The position numbers were made by a program, and so were the translations under genes. Shown piece by piece: positions 55,255-64,000 of a stretch of DNA of 64,000 nt (position 1 is the stretch's first letter; each line of letters starts with the position of its first letter). Under the pieces are notes generated by a model. It was not told where the DNA came from. It did not search any database and saw only the letters and a list, made by a program, of their open reading frames with translations. The DNA comes from JAKAIY01 sp963809385 (GTDB lineage: Bacteria > Chloroflexota > Ktedonobacteria > Ktedonobacterales > JADMIN01), in NCBI GenBank assembly GCA_963809385.1, contig CAWEJL010000004.1, positions 62,001 through 126,000 on the forward strand. Reading direction: 5' to 3'.

Positions 55255-56229
55255 CTACTCGAATGGATAAAAACACGCCACCTGCTGCTCAGGCGCCACC
55301 GTCTCCAGCACCGGCGTCTCCTGGCGGCACCGCGCCTGCGCCTTGCGACAGCGTGGCGCGAACGGGCATCCCGGCGGCAGATTCACCAGATTCGGCGGCT
55401 GCCCGCCGATCGCGGCCAGTTTCGCCCCCGGCGCCATATCCGCCCTCGGTACCGCGTTCAACAGCGCCTGCGTATACGGATGCGCCGGATTCTTGAACAG
55501 CGCGCGTGTCGGCGCCGACTCCACGATCCGCCCGGCGTACATCACCGACACCCGGTCACACGTCCCCGCTACTACGCCCAGATCGTGCGTGATCAGCAGC
55601 GTCGCCGTATTGAACTCCTGCGCCAGCCCCTTCATCAGGTCCAGCACCTGCGCCTGAATCGTCACATCCAGCGCCGTCGTCGGCTCATCGGCGATCAGCA
55701 GCTTTGGATTGCAGGACAGCGCGATCGCGATCATCACGCGCTGCCGCATGCCGCCGCTGAACTCGTGGGGATAGTGATTCAACCGCCGCCGCGCCTCTGG
55801 AATGCGCACCAGGTCGAGCATCTGCACCGCCCGGTCCTGCGCCGCCTTGTCATCCAGCTTGAGGTGCGCCTTCACCGCCTCGGTGATCTGAAATCCCACC
55901 GTATAGACCGGATTGAGCGACGTCATCGGGTCCTGAAAAATCATCGCCATCTTGCCGCCGCGCAGCTTATTGAGCTCATCATCGGACAGCGCCGTGATGT
56001 CCTCACCCTGAAACAGGATCTTGCCGCCGACAACTTTGCCCGGAGGGCTCTCGATCAGCCGCATCAGAGAGAGCGACGTCACACTCTTCCCACAGCCGCT
56101 CTCGCCCACCAGGCCGAGCGTCTCACCTTCGTCAATGTGAAACGTCACATCCTCGACAGCCTTCACCACTCCACCACGGGTGAAGAAGTGCGTCTGCAAG
56201 TGCTGGACGTCCAGGAGCCGTTCTGCCAT
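55255..56229 (-). CDS. oppD: Oligopeptide ABC transporter ATPase, OppD type
   Basis: A 324-residue ATPase, partner of the downstream OppF-type subunit. Motifs: GESGCGKSVTSLSLMRLI (Walker A), FQDPMTSLNPVYTVGFQI, FSGGMRQRVMIAIAL (signature), LLIADEPTTALDVTIQAQVLDL (Walker B) and the C-terminal PPGCPFAPRCRKAQARCRQETP segment. The start at 56229 (MAERLLDV) is the family start; an in-frame extension upstream is Arg-rich. It lies between the permease and the OppF gene, about 110-170 bases from each, in one probable operon. Confidence 0.92.
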   Translation of the reverse strand: MAERLLDVQHLQTHFFTRGGVVKAVEDVTFHIDEGETLGLVGESGCGKSVTSLSLMRLIESPPGKVVGGKILFQGEDITALSDDELNKLRGGKMAMIFQDPMTSLNPVYTVGFQITEAVKAHLKLDDKAAQDRAVQMLDLVRIPEARRRLNHYPHEFSGGMRQRVMIAIALSCNPKLLIADEPTTALDVTIQAQVLDLMKGLAQEFNTATLLITHDLGVVAGTCDRVSVMYAGRIVESAPTRALFKNPAHPYTQALLNAVPRADMAPGAKLAAIGGQPPNLVNLPPGCPFAPRCRKAQARCRQETPVLETVAPEQQVACFYPFE

Positions 56230-56400
56230 GCTCGATGTCGCTCCATCGCTTTGCCCCCGCTGGCCCGTGACAGGCCAAGCGGAGCGTCTATCGCACAGCC
56301 GCGCCATCTATACGCCAAGCGCATATGCGCGGGGAGCTTCCACTCGCTGGCGCCCAAGAGCGAAAGCCCTTCGCGCCAGCGACCGGCCGCCCTTCGTTGT

Positions 56401-57526
56401 TTAGTCTTTCGTGCGCGGATTGAAAGCGTCTTGCACGCCATCACCGACAAAGGAGAAGGAAAGCACCAGCACCGCCAGCACGAGTGTCGGCCAGACCACT
56501 TCCCAGGCGTTGATCTGTAACTGTTGGGTCGCGTCGTTGATCATCAAGCCCAGGCTGGAGCCTGGCGGTTGCACGCCTAAACCCAACAGCGAGATGACCG
56601 CCTCACTGACAATCGTACCCACCATATCGAGCACCGCCGCCACGACCACGATATTGAACAGGTTCGGCACGATATGCTGCATGATAATGTTGAAATTCGA
56701 GCTGCCCACCGTCCGCGCCGCCTCGATGAACTGCTGCTCGCGCAGTTGCAGCGTCTGCCCGCGCACCAGGCGCGCCATAAACGGCCAGATCGCGATACCG
56801 AGCGCCATAGCTCACCAAAATCAGACGCCCTGGCAAGCCAAACCGGTTCTGGAAGGCCGGGCCAAGCGTCGCCGCCGCGAGAATCGCGAACAGCAGACCG
56901 GGGAATGCGAACATGATATCCGTGAAGCGGTCGAGGAAAGTCGCCAGCCAGCCGCCATAATAGCCTGCCAGCGTGCCAATCGTCACACCCAGGCCAATAT
57001 CGAGGATTTCCACCAGCAGCGCGACCTCGATCGAGATATTCACGCCCGCCATCAGGCGCGCCAGAATATCGCGTCCGAGCTGGTCCGTGCCAAGTGGATG
57101 AATGATCGAGAATGACGGATCAGCGTCGGTGCGGTTGATATCCACCTGGACGTAGTTGTGGTACTGCAATGGCGTCAACGTGTCCGTTCCCGTCACACCA
57201 CCGATAATGTTCGGCCCGACCCGCGTATAGATCAGCGGCCCCACGTAGGCGATGACGATGATCATCAGCGTGATCGCTAAAAAGAACATCGCCCGGCGGT
57301 CGCGACCTAACCGGCGCAATGACGCCTGCACCGGCGAGAGCGACACACCCTCTGTCACGGCCTCAGTCGACGCTTGCCGGTCCAGATCAGCCTGCGTTGG
57401 CACCGGCAGCGTCCCCGCCGCTGGCCCGCCAATCGCGTTGATCATCTCCGGCGTTGGCTCCATCGCCCCCCCCACGCCGACGGTATCGAGCGACTGTAGC
57501 TTATCTGGATTCTCGTCAATCTTCAT
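56401..57526 (-). CDS. oppC: Oligopeptide ABC transporter permease, OppC type (one-base frame break)
   Basis: About 375 residues after repair. An N-terminal cytoplasmic tail (MKIDENPDKLQSLDTVGVGG...) precedes the first helix (MFFLAITLMIIVIAYVGPLIY), then HPLGTDQLGRDILARLMAG, several helices and GLLFAILAAATLG. The second piece begins MALGIAIWPFMARLVRGQTLQLREQQFIEAARTVGSSNFNIIMQHIVPN, the EAA loop that contacts the ATPases. The frame changes at 56806-56812, not in a homopolymer; removing one base gives LILVSMALGIAIWPF, of normal family length. Probably an intact gene in the organism. Confidence 0.88.
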
Positions 57527-57611
57527 GACCCTTACGCTCCTCTCACCCTGGGATTTTCCCGGGCCCGCGCCAGTGTAGCTCTTGTGCGGGCATGGCCAAG
57601 GTCCATAAACC

Positions 57612-57641
57612 GATCGCAGCGCGCATCATCGCAGCGCGCAT
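57612..57641. repeat. 15-bp tandem duplication
   Basis: ATCGCAGCGCGCATC occurs twice in tandem in the gap between the two permease genes, followed by a small CTGGGGG/CCCCCAG hairpin. Probably a neutral duplication. Confidence 0.6.
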
Positions 57642-57679
57642 CGGCGCCCTGGGGGGCCAGAAAGCCCCCAGAATCCGCC

Positions 57680-58693
57680 CTACGAGACCTTGATGCGTGG
57701 GTCTACGAGACCATAGACCACATCAGCGGCCAGGTTCATCACCGAGACCGCCACCGCCAGCAGGATACCAATACCCTGCACCACCGGGAAATCGCGCGAC
57801 ACGATGGAACTGAGACTCTCCGAGCCGATTCCAGGGATGTTGAAGAGATTCTCGGTAATAAACAGACCCGTCACCACAAAGCCCACCGCCGGACCCAGAA
57901 TGGTGATCAACGGCAGCACCGCATTGCGGAACGCGTGCCGCCACAGCACCACGCGCTCATCCAAGCCCTTCGCCCGGGCCGTGCGCACGTAGTCCTGCCG
58001 CAGCACCTCGATCAGACTGGTCCGCGTAAAGCGTAGATAGAACGCGAAGGTTGTCACCGCCGTAATCGCGATCGGCGCGATCATCGTATCCCACGTGCCC
58101 CAGCCCGCCACCTGGAGATGCGGCAGATTGTTGTTGCTCAGCCACACCATCGCCAGCTGGAAGAACGGGATAATGACAAACGTCGGCACCGCGTAGAGCA
58201 CCAGCCCCGCCGTCTGGATCACGGTGTCGTAGCGCGTATTCGAACGCACCGCCGCCAGCATCCCCAGCGGCACACCCAGCAGCACCGCCAGTGCGAGGCT
58301 ACTCAGCCCCAGCGTCGCTGAGACCGGCACATACAGCTTCAGGATGTCCCACACGGACTGTGTGCGGTCCGCCCAAGAGGGGCCGAGATTAAAATGCAGC
58401 AGGCGGAACAGATAATTGCCGTACTGCGTATACCAGGGCAGATCGAGGCCGTACAGATGGCGCAGCGCGCGGGCGTTCAGAATCGAATAGTGCTGCCCCA
58501 ACTGCGCGACCACCGCGTCGCCCGGCGCGAAATACCCCAGGATAAACGTGATGAACGTCACACCAAGAATAACGAAGAGCAGTCCCGCGAGTCTGCGCAC
58601 CAGAAACTGCGCCCCCAACCGGATGCCGGTGAAGACCAGAAACGCCAGGACGATCACCGCGGTGATGATCGCCGGAAGATTCGAGAGGTCCAT
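57680..58693 (-). CDS. oppB: Oligopeptide ABC transporter permease, OppB type
   Basis: A 337-residue permease with about six membrane helices. It opens with an extra N-terminal helix (IITAVIVLAFLVFTGI), then VRRLAGLLFVILGVTFITFILGYFAPGD, the usual OppB start. RHLYGLDLPWYTQYGNYL and the EAA loop VRTARAKGLDERVVLWRHAFRNAVLPLITILG are conserved, and GLFITENLFNIPGIG follows. It forms the channel with the OppC-type subunit encoded next. Its own promoter and a leader hairpin lie upstream. Confidence 0.92.
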   Translation of the reverse strand: MDLSNLPAIITAVIVLAFLVFTGIRLGAQFLVRRLAGLLFVILGVTFITFILGYFAPGDAVVAQLGQHYSILNARALRHLYGLDLPWYTQYGNYLFRLLHFNLGPSWADRTQSVWDILKLYVPVSATLGLSSLALAVLLGVPLGMLAAVRSNTRYDTVIQTAGLVLYAVPTFVIIPFFQLAMVWLSNNNLPHLQVAGWGTWDTMIAPIAITAVTTFAFYLRFTRTSLIEVLRQDYVRTARAKGLDERVVLWRHAFRNAVLPLITILGPAVGFVVTGLFITENLFNIPGIGSESLSSIVSRDFPVVQGIGILLAVAVSVMNLAADVVYGLVDPRIKVS

Positions 58694-58778
58694 ACGTTAC
58701 CTTTCGTCGGTCAGCTGAGGTTACGGGGCCGGCTATCCCAGATGAAGAACCACCAGCTCGCCTCACCGCGTGTACACG

Positions 58779-58867
58779 CCACCCCGGCGTCGATGCGTCG
58801 CGCCGGGGTGGGGAATCCGGCGCCGGCTCCGCGTCGAGGGCGCCTGGCGTGATTGTGTCGCATTATA
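58779..58867 (-). promoter_or_regulatory. Promoter and leader hairpin of the permease operon
   Basis: On the minus strand an extended -10 (TGCTATAAT; TATAAT at 58862-58867) with a poor -35 is followed by an 11-bp perfect stem (58779-58789 with 58801-58811) in the leader, about 90 bases before the oppB start. The 300-base gap to the binding-protein gene holds nothing else evident. Confidence 0.5.
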
Positions 58868-58995
58868 GCATACACAGGGCCGCAAAAACCCCTCATCAGG
58901 AGCCGCGCGCGCATGGGAATGCTATGGGATTACTTCGTAAAACCCTCACGCCGCGCAACCATTCGCGCAGCGAATCCTAGCGCCATCCCGGCGAT

Positions 58996-60771
58996 TTACC
59001 CGCTGGTGGGCGAGCGCATGATCACCACCGACGGCGCCGTATCGTACACCGCCAGCGCCCCCTGCGCGTCAAGCGTCAAGCCCACCACCGCCGGGCGCGC
59101 CTGCCAGAAGACCTGCTCCTGTACGAGCGGAATCCAGGCTACCGCGCTCACTAGCAATTGCTCTGCCGCCTGATAGTCTTTCGCCCGCTGCGTTGGGTCC
59201 CGCTCAGCCTCGCCCTGCGCCAGCAATGTCTCCACATCTGGCGCGGCCGCGCTGGCGCTCACACCCGACGCATCAGGCCCAAACGCCGCGTCCAGCCAGG
59301 CCGACGGATCCGGGTACGCCGCCTGCCATTCGCTCAGGTACAGCTGCGCCGCGCCCGAGGCCACCCGCGCCGCCAGCGCCGCCGCCGGCTCTGGGAGCAC
59401 ACGCAGCGGATATCCAGGCGCCACCGCCTGCCACATCCGCGCGATCGCCGTCGCCACCGCCAGCCCCGCGCTATCCTCTGTCGCAACCTCTAGAGTCAGC
59501 CTCGGACAGCGCATAAACTGACCCGCGCACCTGCTTGACGCGAACCCCTGCGCCAGTTTTACAGCCTGCGCCGCGTTTCCCGTCAGATTCCGCGTCAGAT
59601 CCGGCCCTACCAGCGCCGGGTTATAGTCTGGCTCTCCCAGTGGCATCAGATGATTCGTCGGCGCCGCTACCCCGCCCAGCGTCTCAGCCGCCAGGCCTCG
59701 CTTGTCAACTGCCAGCGCCAGCGCCTGCCGCAGCCCCTCATTCGAGAGCGGGGCCACGTCCCAGTTCAGCCCGAGATACATCAACCGCAGCAGTGGCCCC
59801 ACCTGGGTCGCCGCCCCCACCACTCCCGGCGACGCAGGCCCCGCGGGCGGATAGCCCATATCAAGCTCTCCCGCCTGATAATCGGCCCACTCCTGGGTCG
59901 CCGACGCATAGAGAAACACATCAATCTCGCGCAGCGCCGGCGCCGCCCCCCAGAACTGCGGGTTGCGCGTCAGCCGCGCCTCCGCCGCCTGGCCGCTCAC
60001 CCCCGCGTCTGGAGCCTGCGCCAGCAGGAACAGCCCCCCGCCCAGCCCGCCCCCATCAGTGAGCTGGGCCGTCCACTGGCTCCCATCACGCTCCACCAGC
60101 CCCTGCGGGACCGCGAACGCCACTGGCGACGTCAGCGCCGCCAGCGCACCCGCCCAGGGACGGGCCAGCCGCAGCGTCAGCGTTTGCGGGTCCACCGCCG
60201 TGATGGGCTCCCCCGCGCCTACCAGCCCCGTGATCGGCCCCGCCACCGTATCCGCCGCCGCATCCAGGCACTGCTCCTGATGGTACGCCTCAGCGCTCGC
60301 AATCATGAACAGTGGCTGCGCATCCAGCGCTCCCACGCAGGGATCCAGGGCGCGGTTTAGCGAAAACGCGAACGTCTGCGCAGTCACCGCCTCACCATCG
60401 CTAAAGCGCATCCCTTCGCGCAAGTGAAACGTCAGCAACAGGCCGTCCGCGCTCACATCCACGCTCTGCGCCGCCCACGGATGCGCTACCATGCTCGAAT
60501 CCAGCGCCATTAGCGACGGATAGATCAGCGACGCGACCATCGCCGACCCCGCATCCGTGATCAGCGCTGGATCTAGTGTCAGCGGCTGATTGGTTATCAG
60601 GGGCGCCCGCAGAACCTGCTCCGCGTCAGGGGCGGACCGCGGCGGCTGCGGCTGCTTGCTCGACTGACAGCCCACCAGCGCCATCAGCGCCATCAGCGCC
60701 ATCAGCGCCATCAGCGCCCGCGAGCCGCGATACAGCCCCGGCAGGCAGAACCGCTCCCCAGCGGCGGGCAT
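58996..60771 (-). CDS. Peptide-binding lipoprotein of the ABC transporter (SBP family 5)
   Basis: A 591-residue solute-binding protein that delivers peptides to the permeases encoded downstream. The signal peptide has a hydrophobic core made of repeated ALM triplets (about residues 19-31) and a lipobox ending LVGC. The mature part shows LTLDPALITDAGSAMVASLIYPSLMA, the family motif DGLLLTFHLREGMRFSDGEAVTAQTFAFSLNRALDP, and a C-terminal lobe with YLSEWQAAYPDPSAWLDAAFG. Start 60771 has GGAAGGA six bases upstream. It follows the anti-sigma gene closely and precedes oppB by about 300 bases. Confidence 0.9.
   Translation of the reverse strand: MPAAGERFCLPGLYRGSRALMALMALMALMALVGCQSSKQPQPPRSAPDAEQVLRAPLITNQPLTLDPALITDAGSAMVASLIYPSLMALDSSMVAHPWAAQSVDVSADGLLLTFHLREGMRFSDGEAVTAQTFAFSLNRALDPCVGALDAQPLFMIASAEAYHQEQCLDAAADTVAGPITGLVGAGEPITAVDPQTLTLRLARPWAGALAALTSPVAFAVPQGLVERDGSQWTAQLTDGGGLGGGLFLLAQAPDAGVSGQAAEARLTRNPQFWGAAPALREIDVFLYASATQEWADYQAGELDMGYPPAGPASPGVVGAATQVGPLLRLMYLGLNWDVAPLSNEGLRQALALAVDKRGLAAETLGGVAAPTNHLMPLGEPDYNPALVGPDLTRNLTGNAAQAVKLAQGFASSRCAGQFMRCPRLTLEVATEDSAGLAVATAIARMWQAVAPGYPLRVLPEPAAALAARVASGAAQLYLSEWQAAYPDPSAWLDAAFGPDASGVSASAAAPDVETLLAQGEAERDPTQRAKDYQAAEQLLVSAVAWIPLVQEQVFWQARPAVVGLTLDAQGALAVYDTAPSVVIMRSPTSG
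60676..60718. repeat. 9-bp tandem repeat inside the signal-peptide core
   Basis: Four exact copies of CAGCGCCAT plus seven bases of a fifth, encoding the repeated ALM residues of the binding-protein signal peptide. The unit is a multiple of three, so copy-number change keeps the frame. Confidence 0.85.
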
Positions 60772-60843
60772 GAAGGTTCCTTCCCGCTCACGCGCGCCGC
60801 GTCTCGCCAGCGCCCTGGTCACGTCGCGCACTCCAGAAAGCGG

Positions 60844-62089
60844 CTAATTCATCAACGTGGGCGCTGGCAAACTGAGCGTCACAAACTTACTCGTGGGAGC
60901 GTTGGAGCCATCTCCGCGCGCGATGACATCCAGCACATCAGAGTTCGCCCCCAGCGGAACCCGCGGGCTCGCGTCCGGGTCCGCGCCAGTGAAGCGCGTC
61001 GTCAGCCGGTTGGGGCGTAGCGTCCCCAACGTCGTCTGCGTCAGCGCAGACGCGATCTGCGTCAACGGATACGCCGTCATCCCGTCGCGCTGGTCACCGG
61101 TAATCCAGAAAATAACCCCATCGCGCTCGAAAATCAGCATACTGCGCGTACCGCTCTGCCACGTCTTACGCCCGCCCTGCGACACCACCCACATCCCATC
61201 CACATACACCGCCGGCTGCCCGTTCACGCTGGTCATCGTCGCCGAGCCATTTTGCACTGCGAGCAACACTGCGCTGTACGCGCTAGAGACCTGGAATTCG
61301 CGAATATCCAGCAGCCCAGAGCCACTCGTCGTCCGCTCGTCCCGCTCGTCCGCTCGTCCCGCTCGTCCCGCTCGTCCCGCTCGTCCCGCTCGTCCCGCTC
61401 GTCCCGCTCGTCGCCGTCTCTGGCCGCACCTGCGGCGTCAGCGAATACTGGATATCCAGGACCGGCCCGTTCGACCAGTCTTGCTGATCGAGCAAACTCA
61501 TCCCCATATACGAATACTCACCGACCACCGGTCCCAACCAGAAATCGGGCATTGGCGCGCTCTGCGACGCATCTTTTGTATGCGGCTTCTCCGGTTTCGC
61601 CACATTCGTCGGATAGCTATCGAGCTGTTGCGCGCCCGTTTGGCCCAGCAGCAGCCGCAGCCCCTCAGCGAACGACGGCGTCGCCAGATACACGCTGCCA
61701 ATCACCAGCGCCATCAGCAGCGACAGCGCCGCCAACACCGGCATTCCCGCCCGCCGCACCGGCTCCGCCACCGCGCGCAGCGTTGTTCCGTCGGGCAGCC
61801 CCAGCGGGCCACGGCGTGGCGTCAGCGCGCGGCGCGGCAGCCCCAGCCGCCGCATCACCCGATAGGTCAGCTTACGGGTATAGCCCCGGCTCAACGGCGC
61901 GCGCAGCTCATCATCCAGCAGCGTCTGCACGTAGAGTGGCGGCAGCACCTCGTCCTCGATCGGAAACAACTCCCGCATCTCAGCGGCGAATCGCCTCTCA
62001 TCCGGACTGAAGTCCTCCGGCCAGATCCGCCCAGCGTCCTCCTGAGTCTCAGGAAGATCCGGGCTGTCTGAGCGCTCGAACCCGCTCAT
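60844..62089 (-). CDS. Membrane anti-sigma-factor-like protein (frame broken in a tandem repeat)
   Basis: About 415 residues after repair. An N-terminal cytoplasmic region of about 130 residues (SPDERRFAAEMRELFPIEDEVLPPLY) precedes one membrane helix (LAALSLLMALVIGSVYL) and an extracytoplasmic domain. That domain is followed by a Thr-Ser-Gly repeat and then, in another frame, a beta-rich part (SVNGQPAVYVDGMWVVSQGG, MLIFERDGVIFWITGD). The break is two one-base losses in the 9-bp repeat at 61333-61351. The gene overlaps the ECF sigma gene by 41 bases, with GAGGAG before its ATG, as expected for an anti-sigma partner. The zinc HxxxCxxC motif is absent. Confidence 0.65.
61324..61412. repeat. 9-bp tandem repeat that sets the reading frame of the anti-sigma-like gene
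   Basis: Seven 9-bp GCTCGTCCC units, one 8-bp unit (61344-61351), a partial unit, and an irregular edge (61324-61334). The two short units shift the minus-strand frame from Ser-Gly-Thr repeats into a premature TAG at 61283. Confidence 0.8.
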
Positions 62090-62699
62090 AGGTCTGCTCC
62101 TCGAGGGCGTCGCGTAACATTTTGCGCGCTCGCCAGAGACGTGTATCAATGGCATGGCGGGTGAGGCCCGTCTTCGCGGAAATATCCTCAGTGCTCGCCA
62201 GCCGGAAATACCTCATATACACGAGATAGCGGTCTAGCTCTGGTAACGCCTCTAACGCCGTGCGAAGCTCCTCGCGACGCTCACGCTGCTCGAGAAGACC
62301 TTCCATATTGTGGTCCGTCAAATGCGCCGGCGGCCGCTCACCGACGTGAGCTTCACCCGGCCCCGCGCCCGCCCCATCGCTATCCAGCGATGTCACGGTC
62401 GCCTGACGGCGCCGCAGCTGGCGCAGACGATCCAGCGCGATATACTTCGCCCGCATCGTCAGCCAGGTCCGCAGCGAACCACGAGTCGGGGTGAACGTTT
62501 CGATCTCCTGCCACGCCGTGACAAACAGATCTTGCGCACACTCCTCGGCGTCCTGGGCTGTCCCCGTTCCATTCAGAAGCGCCCGAATGAAATAGGTAAT
62601 CTCACGCGCGTATTGCCGCATCAGCGCTTCGAGCGCCTGCGGATCACGCGCGACCAGCCCCGCGTACAGAGCGTCATCAGGCCAATCGTATTGCACCAC
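62049..62699 (-). CDS. ECF-family RNA polymerase sigma factor
   Basis: A 216-residue sigma factor. Region 2 spans about residues 15-100 (LMRQYAREITYFIRALLNG, AEECAQDLFVTAWQEIETFTPTRGSLRTWLTMRAKYIALDRLRQLRRR). Region 4 spans about 140-200 (LEALPELDRYLVYMRYFRLASTEDISAKTGLTRHAIDTRLWRARKMLRDAL). A Gly/Ala-rich linker joins them. It directs transcription of a specific regulon under control of the downstream membrane partner, whose gene it overlaps. Palindromic sites lie 270-350 bases upstream. Confidence 0.93.
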   Translation of the reverse strand: MVQYDWPDDALYAGLVARDPQALEALMRQYAREITYFIRALLNGTGTAQDAEECAQDLFVTAWQEIETFTPTRGSLRTWLTMRAKYIALDRLRQLRRRQATVTSLDSDGAGAGPGEAHVGERPPAHLTDHNMEGLLEQRERREELRTALEALPELDRYLVYMRYFRLASTEDISAKTGLTRHAIDTRLWRARKMLRDALEEQTYERVRALRQPGSS

Positions 62700-62972
62700 G
62701 TCACTCCTGAAAGGCGCCTGACTACTGCCCTCGCTGGCGCCATTGCCAGCGAGCGAGCCATCCCGTCATCACCCCGCCCCGCGCGTATCAGTCACGCGCG
62801 AAACAGGCGTCAGCGTGTCCCGTTCAGAGATACCGAAACGATATCGCCGGAAGTGGCTCCACGCTTCTCTCGAATCTCAGGATGGCCAGTGACTACGGTG
62901 TCATGCCGTCCAACGTGTGGGTTTGACTGGTGGGGCTTATCGCCCGAAAACCGCCTGAGTGACTATCTCACC

Positions 62973-62991
62973 TGTGACGTACTACGTCACA
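62973..62991. promoter_or_regulatory. 19-bp palindrome
   Basis: TGTGACGTACTACGTCACA is a perfect palindrome around one central base. A dimeric regulator site is likely, but the regulator is unknown. Confidence 0.5.
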
Positions 62992-63030
62992 CTGAGAGCA
63001 TATCTCACCCGCCACTGGCCACACCACCCA

Positions 63031-63047
63031 TCTGGTCACTGACCAGA
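63031..63047. promoter_or_regulatory. 17-bp palindrome
   Basis: TCTGGTCACTGACCAGA is perfectly palindromic around a central C, 40 bases from the preceding palindrome and with different arms. Confidence 0.5.
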
Positions 63048-63502
63048 CCCCTGCCCCAGGCGCGTATACGCCCAAAGCGTGGCGCGTGATGTGAGCGGTC
63101 GTGACGCTGGCGGACCGCGCGCGATAGTCCCGCAATTCTTCGTTGAGCCCCAATGAATTCAGAGAAAACAGCTACGATTCCATGCGTCCCAAAACGCCCC
63201 CCGCCCCGCGGGCAAGCCTCCCACAGCCCGCTCGCGCGAAACCGCGCGACGCTGAGAAAAGCCTGAGACCCACATAAAAAATAGCCTGAGCGGCGCGAGC
63301 GCGGGCGCCGGGCAGTTGGGGAAATACCGCCCGCTCGCCTAGCGCCCGCGACAAGGCGGCGTTAGGTATGCGTATTCTGCGGGCGCGGCGCCCCTTCTGT
63401 CAAGTGGCCAGCGCAACGAACATGCGCCTCACGCTCCGGCGGCTGTCCGCGCCAGCGCCAGCGCCTGAATCCAGCGCCTGGATCCATAGCATCCGCGCGC
63501 CG

Positions 63503-63988
63503 CTATACCCCCGCTTTCGGGTCCTCGCGCACATCCGCCACCAGACCGCCCGTCATCCGCGCCAATTCAGCGGGCGTCGTCACGAAGACAGCATTGGGCG
63601 TGCCAGCCGCCGCCCAAATCGTCTCGAACGCCATCAAGTCCTGGTCAATCACCGTCCGCAGCGTCTCCGCATGCCCCACCGGAGGCACGCCGCCAATCGG
63701 ATATCCCGTCGCCCGCCGCACAACCTCCGCGTCCGCCCGCCGCACTGGCGCCCCCAACAGCCGCGCCAGCTTCCCCGTATCCACCCGGTTCACCCCCGAC
63801 GCGATCACCAGCGTGGGCGCATCCCCCACCAGAAACACCAGACTCTTCGCGATCTGCGCCACCGTCGTCCCAATCGCCGCCGCCGCCTCAGCCGACGTGC
63901 GCGTAGACTCCGCAAACTCCACCGGCTCCGCCGTCACCCCCCGCTCCGTCAGCGCCGCCCGCACACGCTCCACATTCGGATGCGCCAT
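63503..63988 (-). CDS. YbaK/EbsC-type aminoacyl-tRNA deacylase
   Basis: A 161-residue editing domain protein that hydrolyses misacylated tRNA (Cys- or Ala-tRNA(Pro) in studied members). Visible: ESTRTSAEAAAAIGTTVAQIAKSLVFLVG with the conserved Lys, LVIASGVNRVDTGKLARLLG, RRADAEVVRRATGYPIGGVPPVGH and VIDQDLMAFETIWAAAGTPNAVFVTTPAEL. The GYPIGGVPP loop is typical of the family. No proline tRNA synthetase is nearby. The ATG is 12 bases from the window edge; a GGAGG-like site (GGAGGTACGTGG) is visible before it. Confidence 0.9.
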   Translation of the reverse strand: MAHPNVERVRAALTERGVTAEPVEFAESTRTSAEAAAAIGTTVAQIAKSLVFLVGDAPTLVIASGVNRVDTGKLARLLGAPVRRADAEVVRRATGYPIGGVPPVGHAETLRTVIDQDLMAFETIWAAAGTPNAVFVTTPAELARMTGGLVADVREDPKAGV

Positions 63989-64000
63989 CCACGTACCTCC

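Larger units (their letters stand above)
62700..63502. other. Long intergenic region upstream of the sigma factor gene
   Basis: About 800 bases with no credible gene on either strand. It contains the two palindromes at 62973-62991 and 63031-63047 and a repeated TATCTCACC (62964-62972, 63001-63009). Confidence 0.5.

Noticed and set aside
61324..61412. CRISPR array
   Set aside because: The repeat is a 9-bp contiguous tandem inside a coding sequence with no spacers; no other array-like pattern was seen in the window.

Overview
This 64 kb window is GC-rich, gene-dense bacterial chromosome. I infer a Chloroflexota-like organism. The grounds are Thr/Pro-rich linkers behind lipoprotein signals, a bacterial NurA next to a Rad50-type ATPase, an ScpA of ordinary chromosomal type, a soluble GAF-domain chemotaxis receptor and HicB-DinB style small proteins. 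No rRNA or other taxonomic marker is present, so the assignment is tentative. There is one tRNA (Lys-UUU) and no CRISPR array.

Layout. 0-5 kb: two paralogous exported lytic-transglycosylase-like proteins, then a MerR regulator with a VWA protein. 5-12 kb (minus strand): ftsH with a structured leader, an ABC-F ATPase, scpA and a TPR membrane protein. 12-20.5 kb: a Het-C/phospholipase-C-like protein, an MBL-fold hydrolase, a DUF4259-like protein, then NurA, a TPR membrane protein and a Rad50/SbcC-like ATPase. 20.8-31 kb: methyltransferases, an unrecognised 544-residue protein, a HAMP-like membrane protein, the relic of a P-type H+-ATPase, a universal stress protein, an Fe-S scaffold and a GT39-like glycosyltransferase. 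31-33 kb: NAD-malic enzyme. 33.2-35.4 kb: a visibly AT-richer island holding an Mrr nuclease-ParA fusion and a small overlapping partner, bounded by tRNA-Lys. 35.6-44.5 kb: CDF transporter, HtrA-like protease, PCMT-like protein, a PIN/HTH toxin-antitoxin pair, purL, a HicB-DinB fusion, an IS630 relic and a lipoprotein. 45-50 kb: a broken Mrr gene, an acyl-CoA synthetase, a VWA-like lipoprotein and a membrane protein. 50-54 kb: DUF3592 protein, chemotaxis receptor, DinB protein. 54-62.7 kb (minus strand): an oligopeptide ABC transporter (binding protein, two permeases, two ATPases) preceded by an ECF sigma/membrane anti-sigma pair. The window ends with a YbaK-type deacylase.

Three observations stand out. 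(1) The Mrr-like PD-(D/E)XK nuclease fused to a ParA ATPase, overlapping a small downstream gene, in an island beside a tRNA. (2) A dispersed family of short hairpins whose arms differ but keep pairing. It occurs as a composite element of about 160 bp at 9.4 kb with an inverted outer repeat and a flanking 18-bp direct repeat, as a second composite at 30.4 kb, and as solo units at 35.6 and 53.3 kb. Two copies supply the stop codon of the neighbouring gene. (3) At least eight genes, ftsH among them, carry one-base frame breaks, many in short homopolymers. This looks more like long-read consensus error than biology in the essential genes, and the sequence should be re-polished before any of them is called a pseudogene.
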